A stretch of DNA of 64,000 nt, taken from the NCBI GenBank assembly GCA_018340805.1, contig JACMZG010001913.1, positions 20,555,197 through 20,619,196 of the forward strand, in the 5' to 3' direction. Positions 1 to 12,000 of the stretch are shown in pieces; position 1 is the stretch's first letter, and every line of letters begins with the position of its first letter. This stretch comes from Microvelia longipes. Taxonomy: Eukaryota > Arthropoda > Insecta > Hemiptera > Veliidae. The notes beneath the pieces are model-generated. The model did not search any database, was not told the DNA's origin, and was given only the letters and a program-made list of their open reading frames with translations. The translations under genes and the position numbers were made by a program.

Positions 1-813
1 CTTATGTATGCCAAACGATAGCTTCGGAAAAAATTACCGGATTTTTATTATACCGGTATTACAAAATGTTATACTCACTACCTAAAAACACCCCTGCATA
101 TCAGATTAGAGATGGGATGTAGCAAATTAATTTTAACCATTTTCAAAGAAAAGTTAGCATGGTGGTGCAAAATACTGGATATGCCTATGGATAGATATCC
201 ACACCAATGCTACTTAACTCTACTAGAACACGATACAAATAAATCAGAAATTCCATATAATTGGGTAACTATCCTAAAAACATTCTCAATATGATTGGCA
301 GCAACCTATTAAATGAAGGAAATAATATAACATCAGAAATGGTTAAAAAACACATCCCTGAACTTATGACAAAACTTGCTTATCATTGCCTATCTTGTGA
401 TATAGAGAGAGCCCTCAACTCAAGTTATAACACCAAATATAGACTTTACTCTTCGCTCAGTTCTTATAACGAATTTTACTTATCTCTTGAATCCAGATTT
501 CAATCAAATTAAAGTAATTAGTCAACTGTGGCTAACCTCTGAAAACTTACTCAGAGTGTCAGCCCATCGAAATTGGTATAAAATAGATCTTACCCAGCTC
601 TGCCAAACATGTAAAAATCAAAAAATAGAAAATTTAGAGCACCTCATGTTCAAATGCCCAGCATATGAACCTATCCGCCCACCACAACTTAAAATACAAA
701 ATAATAATATCGAAACAATACTAATCTTAAAAAACCCCCCAGAAATCACCATGATTGCAAATTATGTCATAAGAATGCTTAAAGTAAGAGCATTTATACA
801 CAATGAATGATCC
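1..813 (+). pseudogene. Decayed 3' end of a non-LTR retrotransposon (LINE) ORF2
   Basis: Three open segments in different frames (22-294, 261-512, 487-810) read in order like the C-terminus of an insect LINE polyprotein. The first has the leucine-rich, WW/PH/CY-containing stretch that follows reverse transcriptase in many insect LINEs. The last has a zinc-ribbon-like Cys/His cluster, CxxC-x9-H-x4-C (LCQTC...EHLMFKC), which is typical of the LINE C-terminus. Two frameshifts and a TAG at 19-21 make it non-functional. The start lies outside the window. An A-run (about 832-846) directly after the stop looks like the 3' tail. Clade assignment (jockey/R1/CR1-like) is not possible by eye. Confidence 0.75.
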
Positions 814-831
814 ACAATGTCGTGATAATCA

Positions 832-887
832 ACAAAAAAAAAAAAATATATATGTATATATATATATATTATATATATATATAATAT

Positions 888-930
<43 letters not shown>
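832..930. repeat. Poly-A tail followed by (TA)n microsatellite
   Basis: About 15 As follow the LINE remnant and run into roughly 85 bp of TA dinucleotides with small interruptions. The arrangement suggests the microsatellite grew from the LINE tail. Confidence 0.85.
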
Positions 931-934
<4 letters not shown>

Positions 935-1911
935 GTTGTATGTATACATACATAACTGTATAAATAGAAAAAATAGGGTTTATATACTAAAATATTTTAG
1001 GGATTCTCAAAAGAGAAATTAGTAAATTTTTCTAGTGTATTAGTAATGAGCTTTTTACAAGAGTATTGTTTGTGAGAAATGCCTGTATGAAGATTCTAAC
1101 ACTTGTAACATAAAAACAACAACAAATAAGGTGAATTTTTGATTGTATAAAAAAAGAAAAACCTCCATATACCTGCTAGAAGCGTAATGCTTAGAAGCGA
1201 AGGTTTTATTATTATTATATTATATTGGTATTCAATATTATTATCTTGGTATTTGATTGTTGGGATATGATAACAGTTTTTGCAATAATTAATATCAAGG
1301 TATGCTCCAATTTAACTTTTTAAAGTTACCGTGAAAACACATGTTGGCAATCAGGTTACCATACATACCAAACGAGTACCAAACAAATAATTGGGCATTT
1401 GAACTTCCAGTGGTCAACTTAGTATAGGGTAAGATACAAATTGTATCTCGATAGCTTTACCTGAAGCTGAGTAAATCATGGTGATGTATTTGAAATACAC
1501 CATCCTGTACATATATGCTATAATTATGTATAGTGTGAATAAATGTGTAGTATGAATTTTGTATACATTGAAATGTTTTAAACAATAAAAGATTTGTTTA
1601 AATTTATTTATTTATAATGCATTAAAAAATAAAAAAAGCCAGAAAAAATAAGCATCCCGAAGGATTGCATGACCCCCGTGCTAAAATTATTTGTAGAATT
1701 TAATTTATATCTCAAGTAATTATTTAGATTTATAAAATTGTCTGTTATTGACTTATTAAAAAATTAACTAAAAATTAATCAATAATAATATTATTAAAAA
1801 ATATTAATCCTACCAAACTAAAGCATTAATTTTTTTGTATCAATTTCCCACAATAATTACTGCTTGCCGCCTAGAAACTGAAACTAAGACTCTTAGATGC
1901 ACCAACAAAGA
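931..1911. other. Intergenic, AT-rich, no gene seen
   Basis: No coding signature or clear repeat structure, apart from short A/T runs and AATAAA-like strings. It may be further decayed transposon sequence. Confidence 0.5.
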
Positions 1912-1956
1912 CTCTAGATCAGCGTTTCTTAAACTTTTTAAAAACCAAGACCCAAA

Positions 1957-2112
1957 TTGATTGTAACTACCTTATTCACGACCCAAATTGATGGTATCTA
2001 CCCCATTTGGACCCAAATTAATAGTAATTACCCTATTTGCGACCCAAATTGATGGTAATTACCCCATTGGCGTCCCAAATCGTTGGTAATTACCCCAGTG
2101 GCGACCCAAATT
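1957..2112 (+). repeat. ~28-bp minisatellite (GACCCAAATTGATGGTAATT...)
   Basis: Five or so degenerate units of GACCCAAATTGATGGTAATT followed by ACCCCATT occur in tandem at the left end of the hAT-like element. Confidence 0.8.
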
Positions 2113-2174
2113 ACAAAAAATTATATGAGAACGTTTTGACAGGGCTTTGTTAAATTTTTGAATCATAGCCAAAT

Positions 2175-2450
2175 TGTGTACGTATAGTTTATAATATAAC
2201 AAATTATAATATTGTCATAATTTAACAAATTGTAATATTGTTATTATATAACAAATCATAATATTGTTATACAACAAATTATAATATTGTCATAATATAA
2301 CAAATTGTAATATTTTTATACATATAACAAATTATAATATTGTTATAATATAACAAATTATAATATTGTTATAATATAACAATTTGTAATATTGTTATAA
2401 TATAACTAATTGTAATATTGTTATAATATAACAAAGTGTATTGTATTACT
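2175..2450 (+). repeat. AT-rich minisatellite (~26 bp, ATAACAAATTATAATATTGT)
   Basis: About ten degenerate tandem units of ATAACAAATTATAATATTGT plus TATAAT occur. The unit is itself close to an inverted repeat (AATTATAATATT). Confidence 0.8.
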
Positions 2451-2929
2451 AGAATAATGTTTATTTGCTAACAATATTTAATATAATTGTCCAATGTTGC
2501 TTATTTTGCTTCTTATTGTTTTCTTATTCGTAACACATTTTCAATTGCATGCACATCGAGCCTGAAATTTATAGAGTACTTGGATGTTTTTCCTTATATT
2601 GGGGACCCTTGAGCTCTCTCTTGAAATTGACCCCTAGACACCCTGACACCAGAATTGTGGTTTTTTTCTTCTTTTAATTTTTTTAAGACGAATAACTAAA
2701 AAATTTCCCCTTAAAGCTTGGCTCTTTTCTTGAATTCAGCTTAGATTATAAACAATAAACAAAATGTGTAAGTCACAGAAATAAACATATACAGCCGTTT
2801 GTGTCAAATGAAAAGCGGAAGGCAACTATTGAATATCATAAGAACAGCCGATCTATGTTATATAAGTTTTAACATGATAAAACTAGTAAAAAAGTTAACA
2901 AAATATTTATGTTTATTTTTTTTTTAATT

Positions 2930-3660
2930 TTCCTCATTTGCACCGTGGGTATATAAAAAATGTATAGAGTTTGCAAAAAAAATCCGATACCAGGATGTCA
3001 CCGGAATCATCCGTTTTTTAGATGTTTTAAGACCTCCTAAGTAGTTTTCACAAAATTGTCTACCTGTATGAGTATCATCGTATCTCTCAGTGTATTTATG
3101 GGAGAGAGTTGAAACTTTAAACAAAAATCAGTCTATAGGTGTACTTGCGCTATCCGGAAAATAATTTATTTATAACGTCAATGACCCGCAATAATGACTT
3201 AGCAAAAATTTAGAAAATTCGTATAATGGACAAAATTTCTCGATTGGTTTGAGATTTGCTTATAGTCATGGTTTTACACGCTTATAGTCATAAGACCATC
3301 ATTTCTACCAAGTTTCATCTGAATTCAGCATAAGTTTAATTTATCGTATGACTTGTTTAAGTTTTTTTTTAAATTGTGAAAAATCAGAAAATAATTCAAT
3401 TGAGGAAATTCGCTACAAGCGTACCGCATTACGTAAAAATAATTATACTAAGCTTATGGCTTTTGTTGGATCATAAATGTTAAGCAGCATCAAGCAAGGT
3501 AATTTCCTGAATGGGTGACCGTTGGGAATTAAACTAATATAATAACTATCTGAGGACGAGCGAAGTGAGTCTGGAGTAGGAGGATGAGCGTAGAGAATCC
3601 AATTTGTTGAGGAAAAGTTCCGAGGTACCCCATACCCGATTTTTTAAAATTTTATTTATA
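2930..3660 (+). repeat. Interspersed family A, copy 1, with 5S-rRNA-like module (3468-3530)
   Basis: A roughly 700-bp repeat recurs in the window at about 15010-15670, 16930-17655 (minus), 19150-19340, 42880-43145, 47225-47835 (minus) and 49435-50075. Hallmarks in order are TTTAAGGCCTCC, TTGTCTGTCTGTATG, CAGTGTATTTATG, GTTGAAAC, GCTATCCGGAAAA and CAATAATGACTCAGCGA. These are followed by a segment resembling 5S rRNA positions ~40-105 (GTTAAGCAGCATCAAGC ... ATGGGTGACCGTTGGGAA). The tail is ATCTGAGGACGAGCGAAG...GAGGATGAGCGTAG...TTCCGAGGTACC. No protein coding was seen. Confidence 0.8.
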
Positions 3661-3961
3661 CATAATTTACTTGTACTAATCGTTTTCTTGAGACCCAAAA
3701 ATAATTGTCTGCGACCCAATTTTAGGTCACGAACCAAGAGTTGAGAAACGGTGCTTTTGATCACAAAGCTAATAGCCTATGTATTTTCAATATATAAAGC
3801 ATAGAAGAAATAGCTTATTTACAAAATATTAGGCATAGAATCAATCATTTTTAGGTTCGGAGGAAGGATCACAGGCTAAAAAGTATTTTGGTTAGCTTAA
3901 ATAAATAATACATTATTTTCCTTCGAATGTGGTTTATAACCTTGCCCTGCCACCCTGACTC

Positions 3962-4095
3962 GGACTGGGTTCTTAAACCCGGACTACCCAGTTTGAGGAC
4001 CCCCTCAAACTCGTACTGAGTCCTCAAACCCGGACTGAGTCCTCAAACCCGGACTGAGTCCTCAAACCCGGACTGGGTCCTCAATCCCGGACTGG
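3962..4095 (+). repeat. 19-bp minisatellite (GGACTGAGTCCTCAAACCC)
   Basis: About six units of GGACTGAGTCCTCAAACCC occur. The first are diverged, the middle three nearly identical. Each unit contains the near-palindrome GGACTGAGTCC. Confidence 0.85.
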
Positions 4096-4180
4096 ATTCG
4101 GTCGGGGCCTCTTAGATTTTCATACGAAAGATGTAAACCCATTCATCATCCATCATACATCCATTTACGGGGATGTAAAT

Positions 4181-4226
4181 CCGTCGAACACACGAGCCGT
4201 TGAAGGACGGCACGTGTGTTCGACGG
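4181..4226. repeat. Perfect hairpin, 14-bp arms
   Basis: CCGTCGAACACACG (4181-4194) is the exact reverse complement of 4213-4226. A nested CCGT/ACGG stem lies in the 18-base loop. It may be the core of a small MITE; its role is unknown. Confidence 0.8.
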
Positions 4227-4898
4227 CAATGTGTGTTTGAATGTGCACATTTCTAGCAAACATGTTACAGCTCAAACGGCTGATCTAATTTCAATAAACT
4301 CGTCTGAATAGTAAAGTCCTATGACAGGAGGAACTGATTGGGATTAATGGTTATCCAACCCGGCCTATCTAAATCAAGTTACTTTAAACTTTTAACAAAA
4401 AACCTACAATTAAAAATAAAAAAAACAAAAACAAAAGAGTTTGTAAACATGAGCTTAAGTGTTTCGATATTTTGAAGTTTTCTGAGTACAAAGATGTCTC
4501 CACCACGTCTGAGGATCTCAATTACTTGACGTCTGTCAAGTAAATGAGTCCATTCATAAGATATTCGTATGAATGGATGTGTATATTTCTTGCATGTGTA
4601 ACACGCTTGCTCAAACGCTTATACAGTACTATAATATGTTTTCATATTTTTGAAGCTTATAGAAAACATTGTACAATGATTGGCTGTCAATTTTAATCCA
4701 AGCACACGATCAGCAAATTCTCCAAAAACAAGCCTTTCAAAAAGTAATTTTGCTCACTTTTCGACCCTTCTCTTTCAAACCCTACACAAATTTGTTTTAT
4801 GACCGGGTTTTTAATGATTTATCCAAACAAAGTTATCGTTCATTTTAAGAAAGACAGCGTGTTTTCAAAAGATGAGCATACTGTATATGTCTATAATC

Positions 4899-5213
4899 AT
4901 CGAGATACACACTAGAGGGGGTATAGCCTATCTCAATACATTAAGAGTCCTGAAACATCATTATGGGGCTCTCAGGGGCTCTGTGTAACCTCATTGAAAC
5001 CTCTTCTAGGAGTGAGTTAAGGTTATAATAAATCATTTTTTTCGGCTTCCTACACATTGTTTGTGTTTTGATTTATATTTTCAGTGTTCTACTGTATAAT
5101 TCACTGTAATTTTGTTCTGTTCATTTGATTATTGATAGTCGAAGGTGGTCAAGTTATTTTTTCTATGTTTCAAAATTTTACCAATAGGGCCCCTCTAGTA
5201 ATATATCTCTATG
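4899..5213. mobile_element. MITE family B, copy 1
   Basis: The termini are inverted repeats of the type ATAGAGATATATTACTAGAG + GGG (left GAGATACACACTAGAGGGGG, right CCCCTCTAGTAATATATCTC). The interior has the shared string GGGGCTCTCAGGGGCTCTGT and, towards the right end, GTTTGTGTTTTGATTT and GAAGGTGGTCA. The same features occur at 15874-16105 and 18830-19146. It is non-coding and non-autonomous; superfamily unknown. Confidence 0.8.
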
Positions 5214-5221
5214 TTTATGAT

Positions 5222-5795
5222 CACCAATTCGATTTAAAAACCTTCAAAGTTGCTCGCCAGAATAGAACTTGCGAGAGGCCAAACAATAAACCATCTTGAA
5301 CAAAATATCTATATAGGCGTCTTATATCAATACCCATACCTAGGAACCAACAGGCGAGCCTGTTGGTTCCAACGGTATTTGATATATTCTTTTCACATGA
5401 GTCCCTTATGTGACTAATAATAACGCATTATTAGTTTACTTATATTTCATTTTTTTAATTAAGTTATTTTTATGAAAAAATGTAGGATAATAAGAATTAA
5501 ATTTTTTCTCATTTTGAAGTGAGGGTCAATCAAAATCTTATAATTTTTTAGAAAGAGTCAAATGACCTGTTTGACCCCTCTTCCCTGCGTGCGGACACCC
5601 ATGATATCTATATAGGCGTCTTATATCTATATCCATACCTATATCTATGGTTATAAAGATCTACCATTGACCACCAATTCAACTTACCAATCCTCAAAGC
5701 TGCTCGCCAGAAAAACGTGCGACAGGTCAAACAACAAACCACATTAAACAAAATATCTATATATGCGTCTTATATCTATACCTATATCTATGGTT
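5222..5795 (+). repeat. ~115-bp direct repeat pair flanking unrelated sequence
   Basis: 5222-5336 and 5664-5790 share CACCAATTC, CTCAAAG, TGCTCGCCAGAA, AACAATAAACCA/AACAACAAACCA and ACAAAATATCTATATAGGCG, then TCTTATATC. A third partial copy lies at 5601-5660. They may be LTR-like or tandem-duplication relics. The 330 bp between them has no coding signal. Confidence 0.7.
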
Positions 5796-5960
5796 ATAAG
5801 TAGATGGGCCATAGTGGATGGATGGACCACTTAAACCCATAGACCACTTTGCATCTCTGTGTTTTTCTATTTCTCAATTCTTAATACCATATTTTACATC
5901 TACCGTAACTCATTCTAGAATAATTTATGTGACAATAATACCTTAAATATTTTTTCCCAG

Positions 5961-5996
5961 GTAGCAAGAAGAGAAGAACTTGAGCAATCTAACAAA
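5961..5996 (+). other. 5'UTR part of the first coding exon, Osiris-like gene
   Basis: A pyrimidine-rich tract ending TTTTTTCCCAG at 5960 is a good 3' splice site, placing the coding start 36 bases inside an exon. At least one upstream non-coding exon and the promoter would then lie before 5960, perhaps outside the window. The start context AACAAAATG is a normal insect one. Confidence 0.55.
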
Positions 5997-6084
5997 ATGA
6001 GAACTCTAGCGATAGTAGCTGCTTTTTGTTTAGCGCTTGCAGTAGCACATCCTACATCCAATGATAGCAATGTAGTTTTCGAAG
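5997..6084 (+). CDS. Osiris-like gene, coding exon 1 (signal peptide)
   Basis: Encodes 29 residues, a hydrophobic leader followed by HPTSNDSNVVFE, plus the first base of a Gly codon. The donor is GAAG|GTAAGAA at 6085. Confidence 0.8.
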
Positions 6085-9000
6085 GTAAGAATCTGGAAAA
6101 ATATAGTTTACATCAAAAACGTGTGGAAAATTCCAGGGTACTTAGACCTCTTAGGACATAAGAGTTACTTTAATCCATTAAGGCACAATGGGGATCCATT
6201 GTGCCTTCCATAAGGGAGTATTGGTGTACAGGTTTGCTGAAACCTAACTCAAAGATAACAATATGATACACTCCTTTAATTGCTCTTTAACAGCAGTTAA
6301 GAGAAGAGGATTTCAATCCATAATGACATCAAAAAATCTGTTAAAGAAACTTTTCAAAAATAAAATTAACTAGCATCCTTGTACTTTCGACAATACAAAT
6401 GGAATAAGGACTTCATTCAATACAATTATTTATTAATCTATCTTTGATATCTCTTAAACTTACAAAGGAATCAAAGTTTATCTAATTATCTATCTTTAAC
6501 TGACTACAGTACTCACTGATTTAATAGAGTACTGAAACAGCGAATAGTCAACCTTTTCAATACTCCTTAATCATTACATTACTAATCTGATATGAAAGAT
6601 TAATAGATTACATTAAGATGTTATCTGAATAACACGATTATTACCATATTTAATCCTAATTATATGTTAACTACATAATTAGTTTATAACGATAATATAA
6701 TTACAGTATGTCTGTCTATTTCTACCATACATTTACATTTTAAGAACTTAATAATAATGCAAATGTAATTTGGTGTTAGCCTCTACATTACTAGATAGCC
6801 ATTAATAGATTTTATTTGGTGTTAAGTTTGTTGCTAGATAATTTGTTACTGTAATTTTGAGTTGTAATTTTTTTGTGTTGCGAACTATTTGAAGGATGCA
6901 TTTTTTATGAGGGTCAAATACCTTAATAAGAATTTCTTGTTCATAGCTAAAATAACATTTGCTTTCTAGGAATTTTAACCAGATTCTGTGCATTATTTAA
7001 GCACAGAATAAATAGCAAAACTTTATTCTGTTTGCTGTCACCTCTTGTCTTTATAATACATTTAAGGTTTCCTATTGTAGGTTATAAACAAATAGTAAGA
7101 AGCAAAACTTTATTCTGCTTGCTATTACCTCTTGTCTTAGAATAATACTACATATAGAAGGAGCACTACTGATAACACAAAAGGCGGTTCACTGGTGGTC
7201 TTAAGTAATGCTGCCACCCTAACAATATACAATTGTCTTTTATAAAAGTTGGCAATACTTCCGGTAGCTGAATTATTATGTTCTATTATTAATTAATGAT
7301 TGATTATTTATAAAATACTAACATAAATATCGGTGCATTAGAATATTTTAAGCATCTTAAATTTTAGTTTAACGTTTTTAATTAAAATTATATAAAAAGT
7401 AGTCCTCGTCAACTAAATGTAGATTCTTGTATTCCGTTATCCTTTTTCCATCTAAGACCAGTTTTATTAAATACTCAACAGGTGTTTTAAGTTATTGTAT
7501 TCGTCCTTTACCATCTTTCTTTATTAATGGATATTTATGACACATATTCAACATAATATTTTTGTTGTTAGAGTGATACCCCTACTTAAGACCACCAGTC
7601 AACGGACTTTCGTGTTATCAGTAGAATTGCATTGTGCTTACGGTCCTATGCTCCTTCTATATTAGTATCATTCTAAGGTTATAAACAAATAGTAAGAATC
7701 AAAACTTTATTCTCCTTGCTATCACCTCTTGTCTTAATATTACATAAACAATAATCATATCATATCATATCATATCACCATTTATTACAAGATAACAATA
7801 TTACATTTTAGAGGCTTACTATTTATAATACTAAATCAAAACACATAAAAAATAATAAAGGTTGGTAATTTAAATGTTTTATTTGCCCTAAATTGTAACA
7901 TATTTTGGACTGGTATTATCCTTGTTATGTAACTTGCGTCCCGAGTCGTTTGCCATAACCTTTCTAGGGAAGGTAAGTTTGCTCTATTTTCTCTATCTCT
8001 TATGGGGCAGCAAAGTCCTTATTAAAGATCCTGTGTAATGAGTATAGTTTTCTAGAGAAGATTATTGAGCTCGAATCTAAAGAAAAAGCTCTAATTCCAT
8101 AAAACAATTTTAAGAAAACATTTTCCAATTCCTTCTGAAATCTCTGGTTCTATTTTTCTTAAAAAGAGATGAGTAATGATATATTATTAGAGGAGTGAGG
8201 TACGCAAGGCTTGCGCAGGTGGACAGTGAAAGGCCTCATTCACTGCACCTTTCAGTGGCACTCAAAGCATGCTTCTTTAAAATAGCATTCCATCTATTAC
8301 AACTGAAAGTGAGTTTTTTAACTGTAATAAATCACAATCAAAATTTCTCTAAGAAATGTTCAAAATAAATACGCAAGTAAACAAAATATAAATAAGAGAG
8401 AGTGTTAAAAATAAAATAATGAAGGTGTGAAAATCGCATTGGATAATATATTGTTATTTATGCACCAAGGGTGTCGGAAAGGAACCGAAATGACTAATTG
8501 ACAGACATGAAGACAGCCTAAATTGACAGACAAGTTATAAAACAGCAGACATAATTGACAGACTAAAATTTCATTATTCAAAAATTTAATTAATAAATCA
8601 GTGTTCATTTAAATACCAAAAGAAAACTCTTGTGTATAATTAATATAAGTAGCATATACAACAGTGGTAGCAGACAGGGAAATAGATCCACCATTAGAAG
8701 AAAACTGATACCAAAGTGGTAAAACCTGATCATATTAAGAAGAAAACTAAAGAAAAACTTAAAACTATAAACAAAAGAAGAAAACTTACTGTAAGTGCTG
8801 AACTATCTTTCTGAAAACACTCAATAACTCTGAGGTACGTAAATTTAACATGGCCTCTTCTGCACTTAAACGTCACATTAATGTCCTTAAAACCCAACTT
8901 TTAAATCTTTTATACCAAACAAAAGAAAATTTTGACAATTTGACAATCAAAAACATAGAGTCAACAATCCAAAGAATTAATACTCATTTTCCAAATTATC

Positions 9001-12000
9001 TTGACTTGAACGAAAAAATTCAAAATTTATCACATGATAATGATCCTGAACAAGATGCTGAACTCACACAATATTTTCAACTCTCAATTGATTTAAATAC
9101 TCTTTTAACTGACCTTGAAATAAAGAAAAAAGATTTGCTAAATAATAATACTCAAGTACACCCTGAAAACTCTACAGCAAACATCATACCAAATTCAGAA
9201 ATAAACCCGAGTTTAACAGATCACTCAGCTCATGCACACAACTCTTTACTACACTCTCATCCGGCCAACACTTATTTTGAAACCCCAAAACTTCCAAAAT
9301 TGAAATTATCTAAATTCAATGGTAACATTTTAAATTGGGACGAGTTTTGGGATTCATTTCATTCCTCAATACATCAAAATCCAAAATTGAATCCAGTAGA
9401 CAAATTCAAATACTTAAAAGAACTTCTAGTAGGAGATGCCTACAGAGCAATTGAAGGGTTAAAAATAACAAATAGGAACTATGATGTTGCTATTTCAATA
9501 CTCAAAGACAGATATGGAGATGATACTATAATAATTAATAACCACTACACAGAACTAAGAAACTTACCTATGGCAAATAATCATATAAAGTCACTCAGAT
9601 ACACGCTTGACACAATAGAAAAACATATGCGTTGTTTAGCTTCTTTCCATGAAGATATCACCCATAATAGTTTTGTTTCACTGATAATGTCCAAATTCCC
9701 CAATGATATATTATTAAAAGTTGAAGAACAATTTGATACCAGAAAAATTACCCCTCACCAACTAAAAAATATAATATCCAGCATAATTTCAGCAAGAGAA
9801 AGAGTACAGTCCAGACATGACTCTTCTGTAAATAATTCTCAATCTTATTTAAATAATTATCGAAACAAACGTTTTAATACAGCTTATGCTATATTAAACA
9901 ACAGTGTAACAACAATACGTTGCATATTTTGCAGTTCCCAACATTGGAGTGATGAATGTCACATTTACAATACTCTAGAATTACGGAAACAAAAACTTAA
10001 AGGTCTCTGCTTTATTTGTCTAAAACCAAATTGCTCTCCTGAACGATGTTTACTAGATAAGCCATGTTATCATTGTAAACAAAGAAAAAATCATCATCGA
10101 AGTCTCTGTGAACAATACATATTACAAAATTTAAACCAGAGAGCTCAAAATACCAATATCCATTTTACATATTCTGATGATACACCAAACACGTCTAATA
10201 AAATAGAAACAACACAACCATCTGATTTAAATTTACTTGCAACTAACGAATCTGTTATTATGCAAACAGCAATTGCACAAATACATAACTCTAACAATAC
10301 CACAAAAAAAACAAAATTTGCTGAAAATCTATTAGCTTTCAATAATGACACAGACCTTTTGGTCGGTAATGATTATTATTTTGATTTTATTAATTTTGAA
10401 AAAATTGAAATTTCAAGAGAGTTACACTTAATTAGTTCCACCTTAGGCTGGACAATTGGAGACAGAAATACTTCTGATCCAAATCCAGATACTGTTAGTT
10501 TTTTAACTTACACAAACACTCTTCAAACAGATACAATTATTCCTAAACCCAATCCACCATTAGATTCTAACGAACAATTAGACTTAAAAAAATTAAGGGA
10601 GTTGAAAACCATAGGTATTACTGACAAACCCGTTTTCAACAAGGACAATAAATCAATTGAATTGTTCCAAAAAGTATTGATTTCAATCCTAAAACTAAGG
10701 ATTTCTTATCATTATCTCTTGGCTATTCGTTACAGTATCTCTTGGCCTTGGCGGAAATTTCCCCCAATAGACCTAGAATATTATGTTTTAGCATTAGGCA
10801 GATTCAAATCTTTGTGGAGAATTAGGACTGAAATACAGGTTATTTTTAAATTCACGTCCCTTAGTTTTTATTGATAAAGAGAGTGTCGGAGGAGAAGTCT
10901 TATCACCAGCTCATTTTTTAACATTGCGCACTACGGAAGAAGGGTTCTCTCTCCAACAATTGACTAAATCTACTTATAAACTAGATTTATTTAATTTATG
11001 GAAAAAAGGAAATAAATTGCACAATATCTTTGGAAAGATTGGAGTGAAAATAATTAGTCTATATTGCGAGAAATGAATCAGATAGCCCATAAGAAAAAAA
11101 GGGGGAGCACCCAAAAAATTACCAACTATTGGAGACGTAGTTTTGATTTGGGAAGATTTACCACGCAATAGATGGAAAGTTGGGAGGATTAAAGAAATCA
11201 ATCTAAGTCAAGACAACCAAATCAGATCCGTGACCATCATCAGCAACAAGAAGACATTAACCAGACCTATCAACAAACTTTATCCACTAGAAACAGAATC
11301 TAATTGAGGGGAGTGTCGGAAAGGAACCGAAATGACTAATTGACAGACATGAAGACAGCCTAAATTGACAGACAAGTTATAAAACAGCAGACAGAATTGA
11401 CAGACTAAAATTTCATTATTCAAAAATTTAATTAATAAATCAGTGTTCATTTAAATACCAAAAGAAAACTCTTGTGTATAATTAATATAAGTAGCATATA
11501 CAACAAAGGGAGTAAAACAATTTATTATGTCCCGAGGCATTTTGTTGGTTTCTAAGGCAAACCACGAGGAAACCAAAGCATTTAACTCCCAAAGTAAAGC
11601 CAAGGAAATTAAAAAAAAAAAAATGATAATTAAAAAAATTGAGGTAAAGATTTAAAAAAAAAATTAAAAAAAATGAAAATTTAATGATGTAAATTTAATG
11701 CGATTTAATGAAGCAATTGTGAAGTAATTGCGAGGGAAAAAATAGCATTTTACTCCCATGGTGCAGACAAGAGTTTATCTCTATTTAATTTTTACTTATT
11801 ATTATATTTATATGTTTTTGTTATATTTTATTTTAAATTTTTTATCGCTCAAGACAACTTCTTTTGACCTGAAACAGATTTTGAGGCAATAAAAGAATAT
11901 TTTTCGGTCGATTGCCCTTACAAATTTTGAGGGTTATGCCCCCCCAAAAAATAAAAAATGATTGCTCATAACTACTTCTTATAGTCTGAAACGGATTTCG

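Larger units (their letters stand above)
1920..3753. mobile_element. Probable non-autonomous hAT-type element, carrying other repeats
   Basis: The left end reads CAGCGTTTCTTAAACTTTTT. The reverse complement of the right end reads CACCGTTTCTCAACTCTTGG, and both ends are followed by GACCCAAATT / GACCTAAAATT motifs, as in hAT-superfamily termini. The flanking 8-mers CTCTAGAT (1912-1919) and CTTTTGAT (3754-3761) match at 6 of 8 bases and fit the hAT target pattern nTnnnnAn. The interior holds a 28-bp minisatellite, an AT-rich minisatellite and a copy of the 5S-module repeat family; no transposase was seen. The terminal matches are imperfect, so this is an inference. Confidence 0.5.
8472..11505 (+). 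mobile_element. BEL/Pao LTR retrotransposon, internally deleted, young
   Basis: Two 192-bp LTRs (8472-8663, 11314-11505) begin TGTCGG and end CAACA. By eye they differ at one position. A 5-bp target duplication AAGGG flanks the element (8467-8471, 11506-11510). The total of 3.03 kb is about half of a complete BEL/Pao element. Gag is present; the protease active site, reverse transcriptase, RNase H and most of integrase are missing, while the extreme integrase C-terminus survives. It sits in the Osiris-like gene's intron, inside a MITE. It would need enzymes in trans to move. Confidence 0.93.
8461..11766. mobile_element. MITE family C split by the BEL/Pao insertion
   Basis: Removing the retrotransposon joins TGCACCAAGGG (8461-8471) to AGTAAAAC (from 11511). 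The right end TTTTACTCCCATGGTGCA (about 11749-11766) is the near-exact reverse complement of this reconstituted left end. The pre-insertion element is about 270 bp. Related TTTTTACTCCC-type ends recur at 12100-12140 and 22140-22195. Confidence 0.65.
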
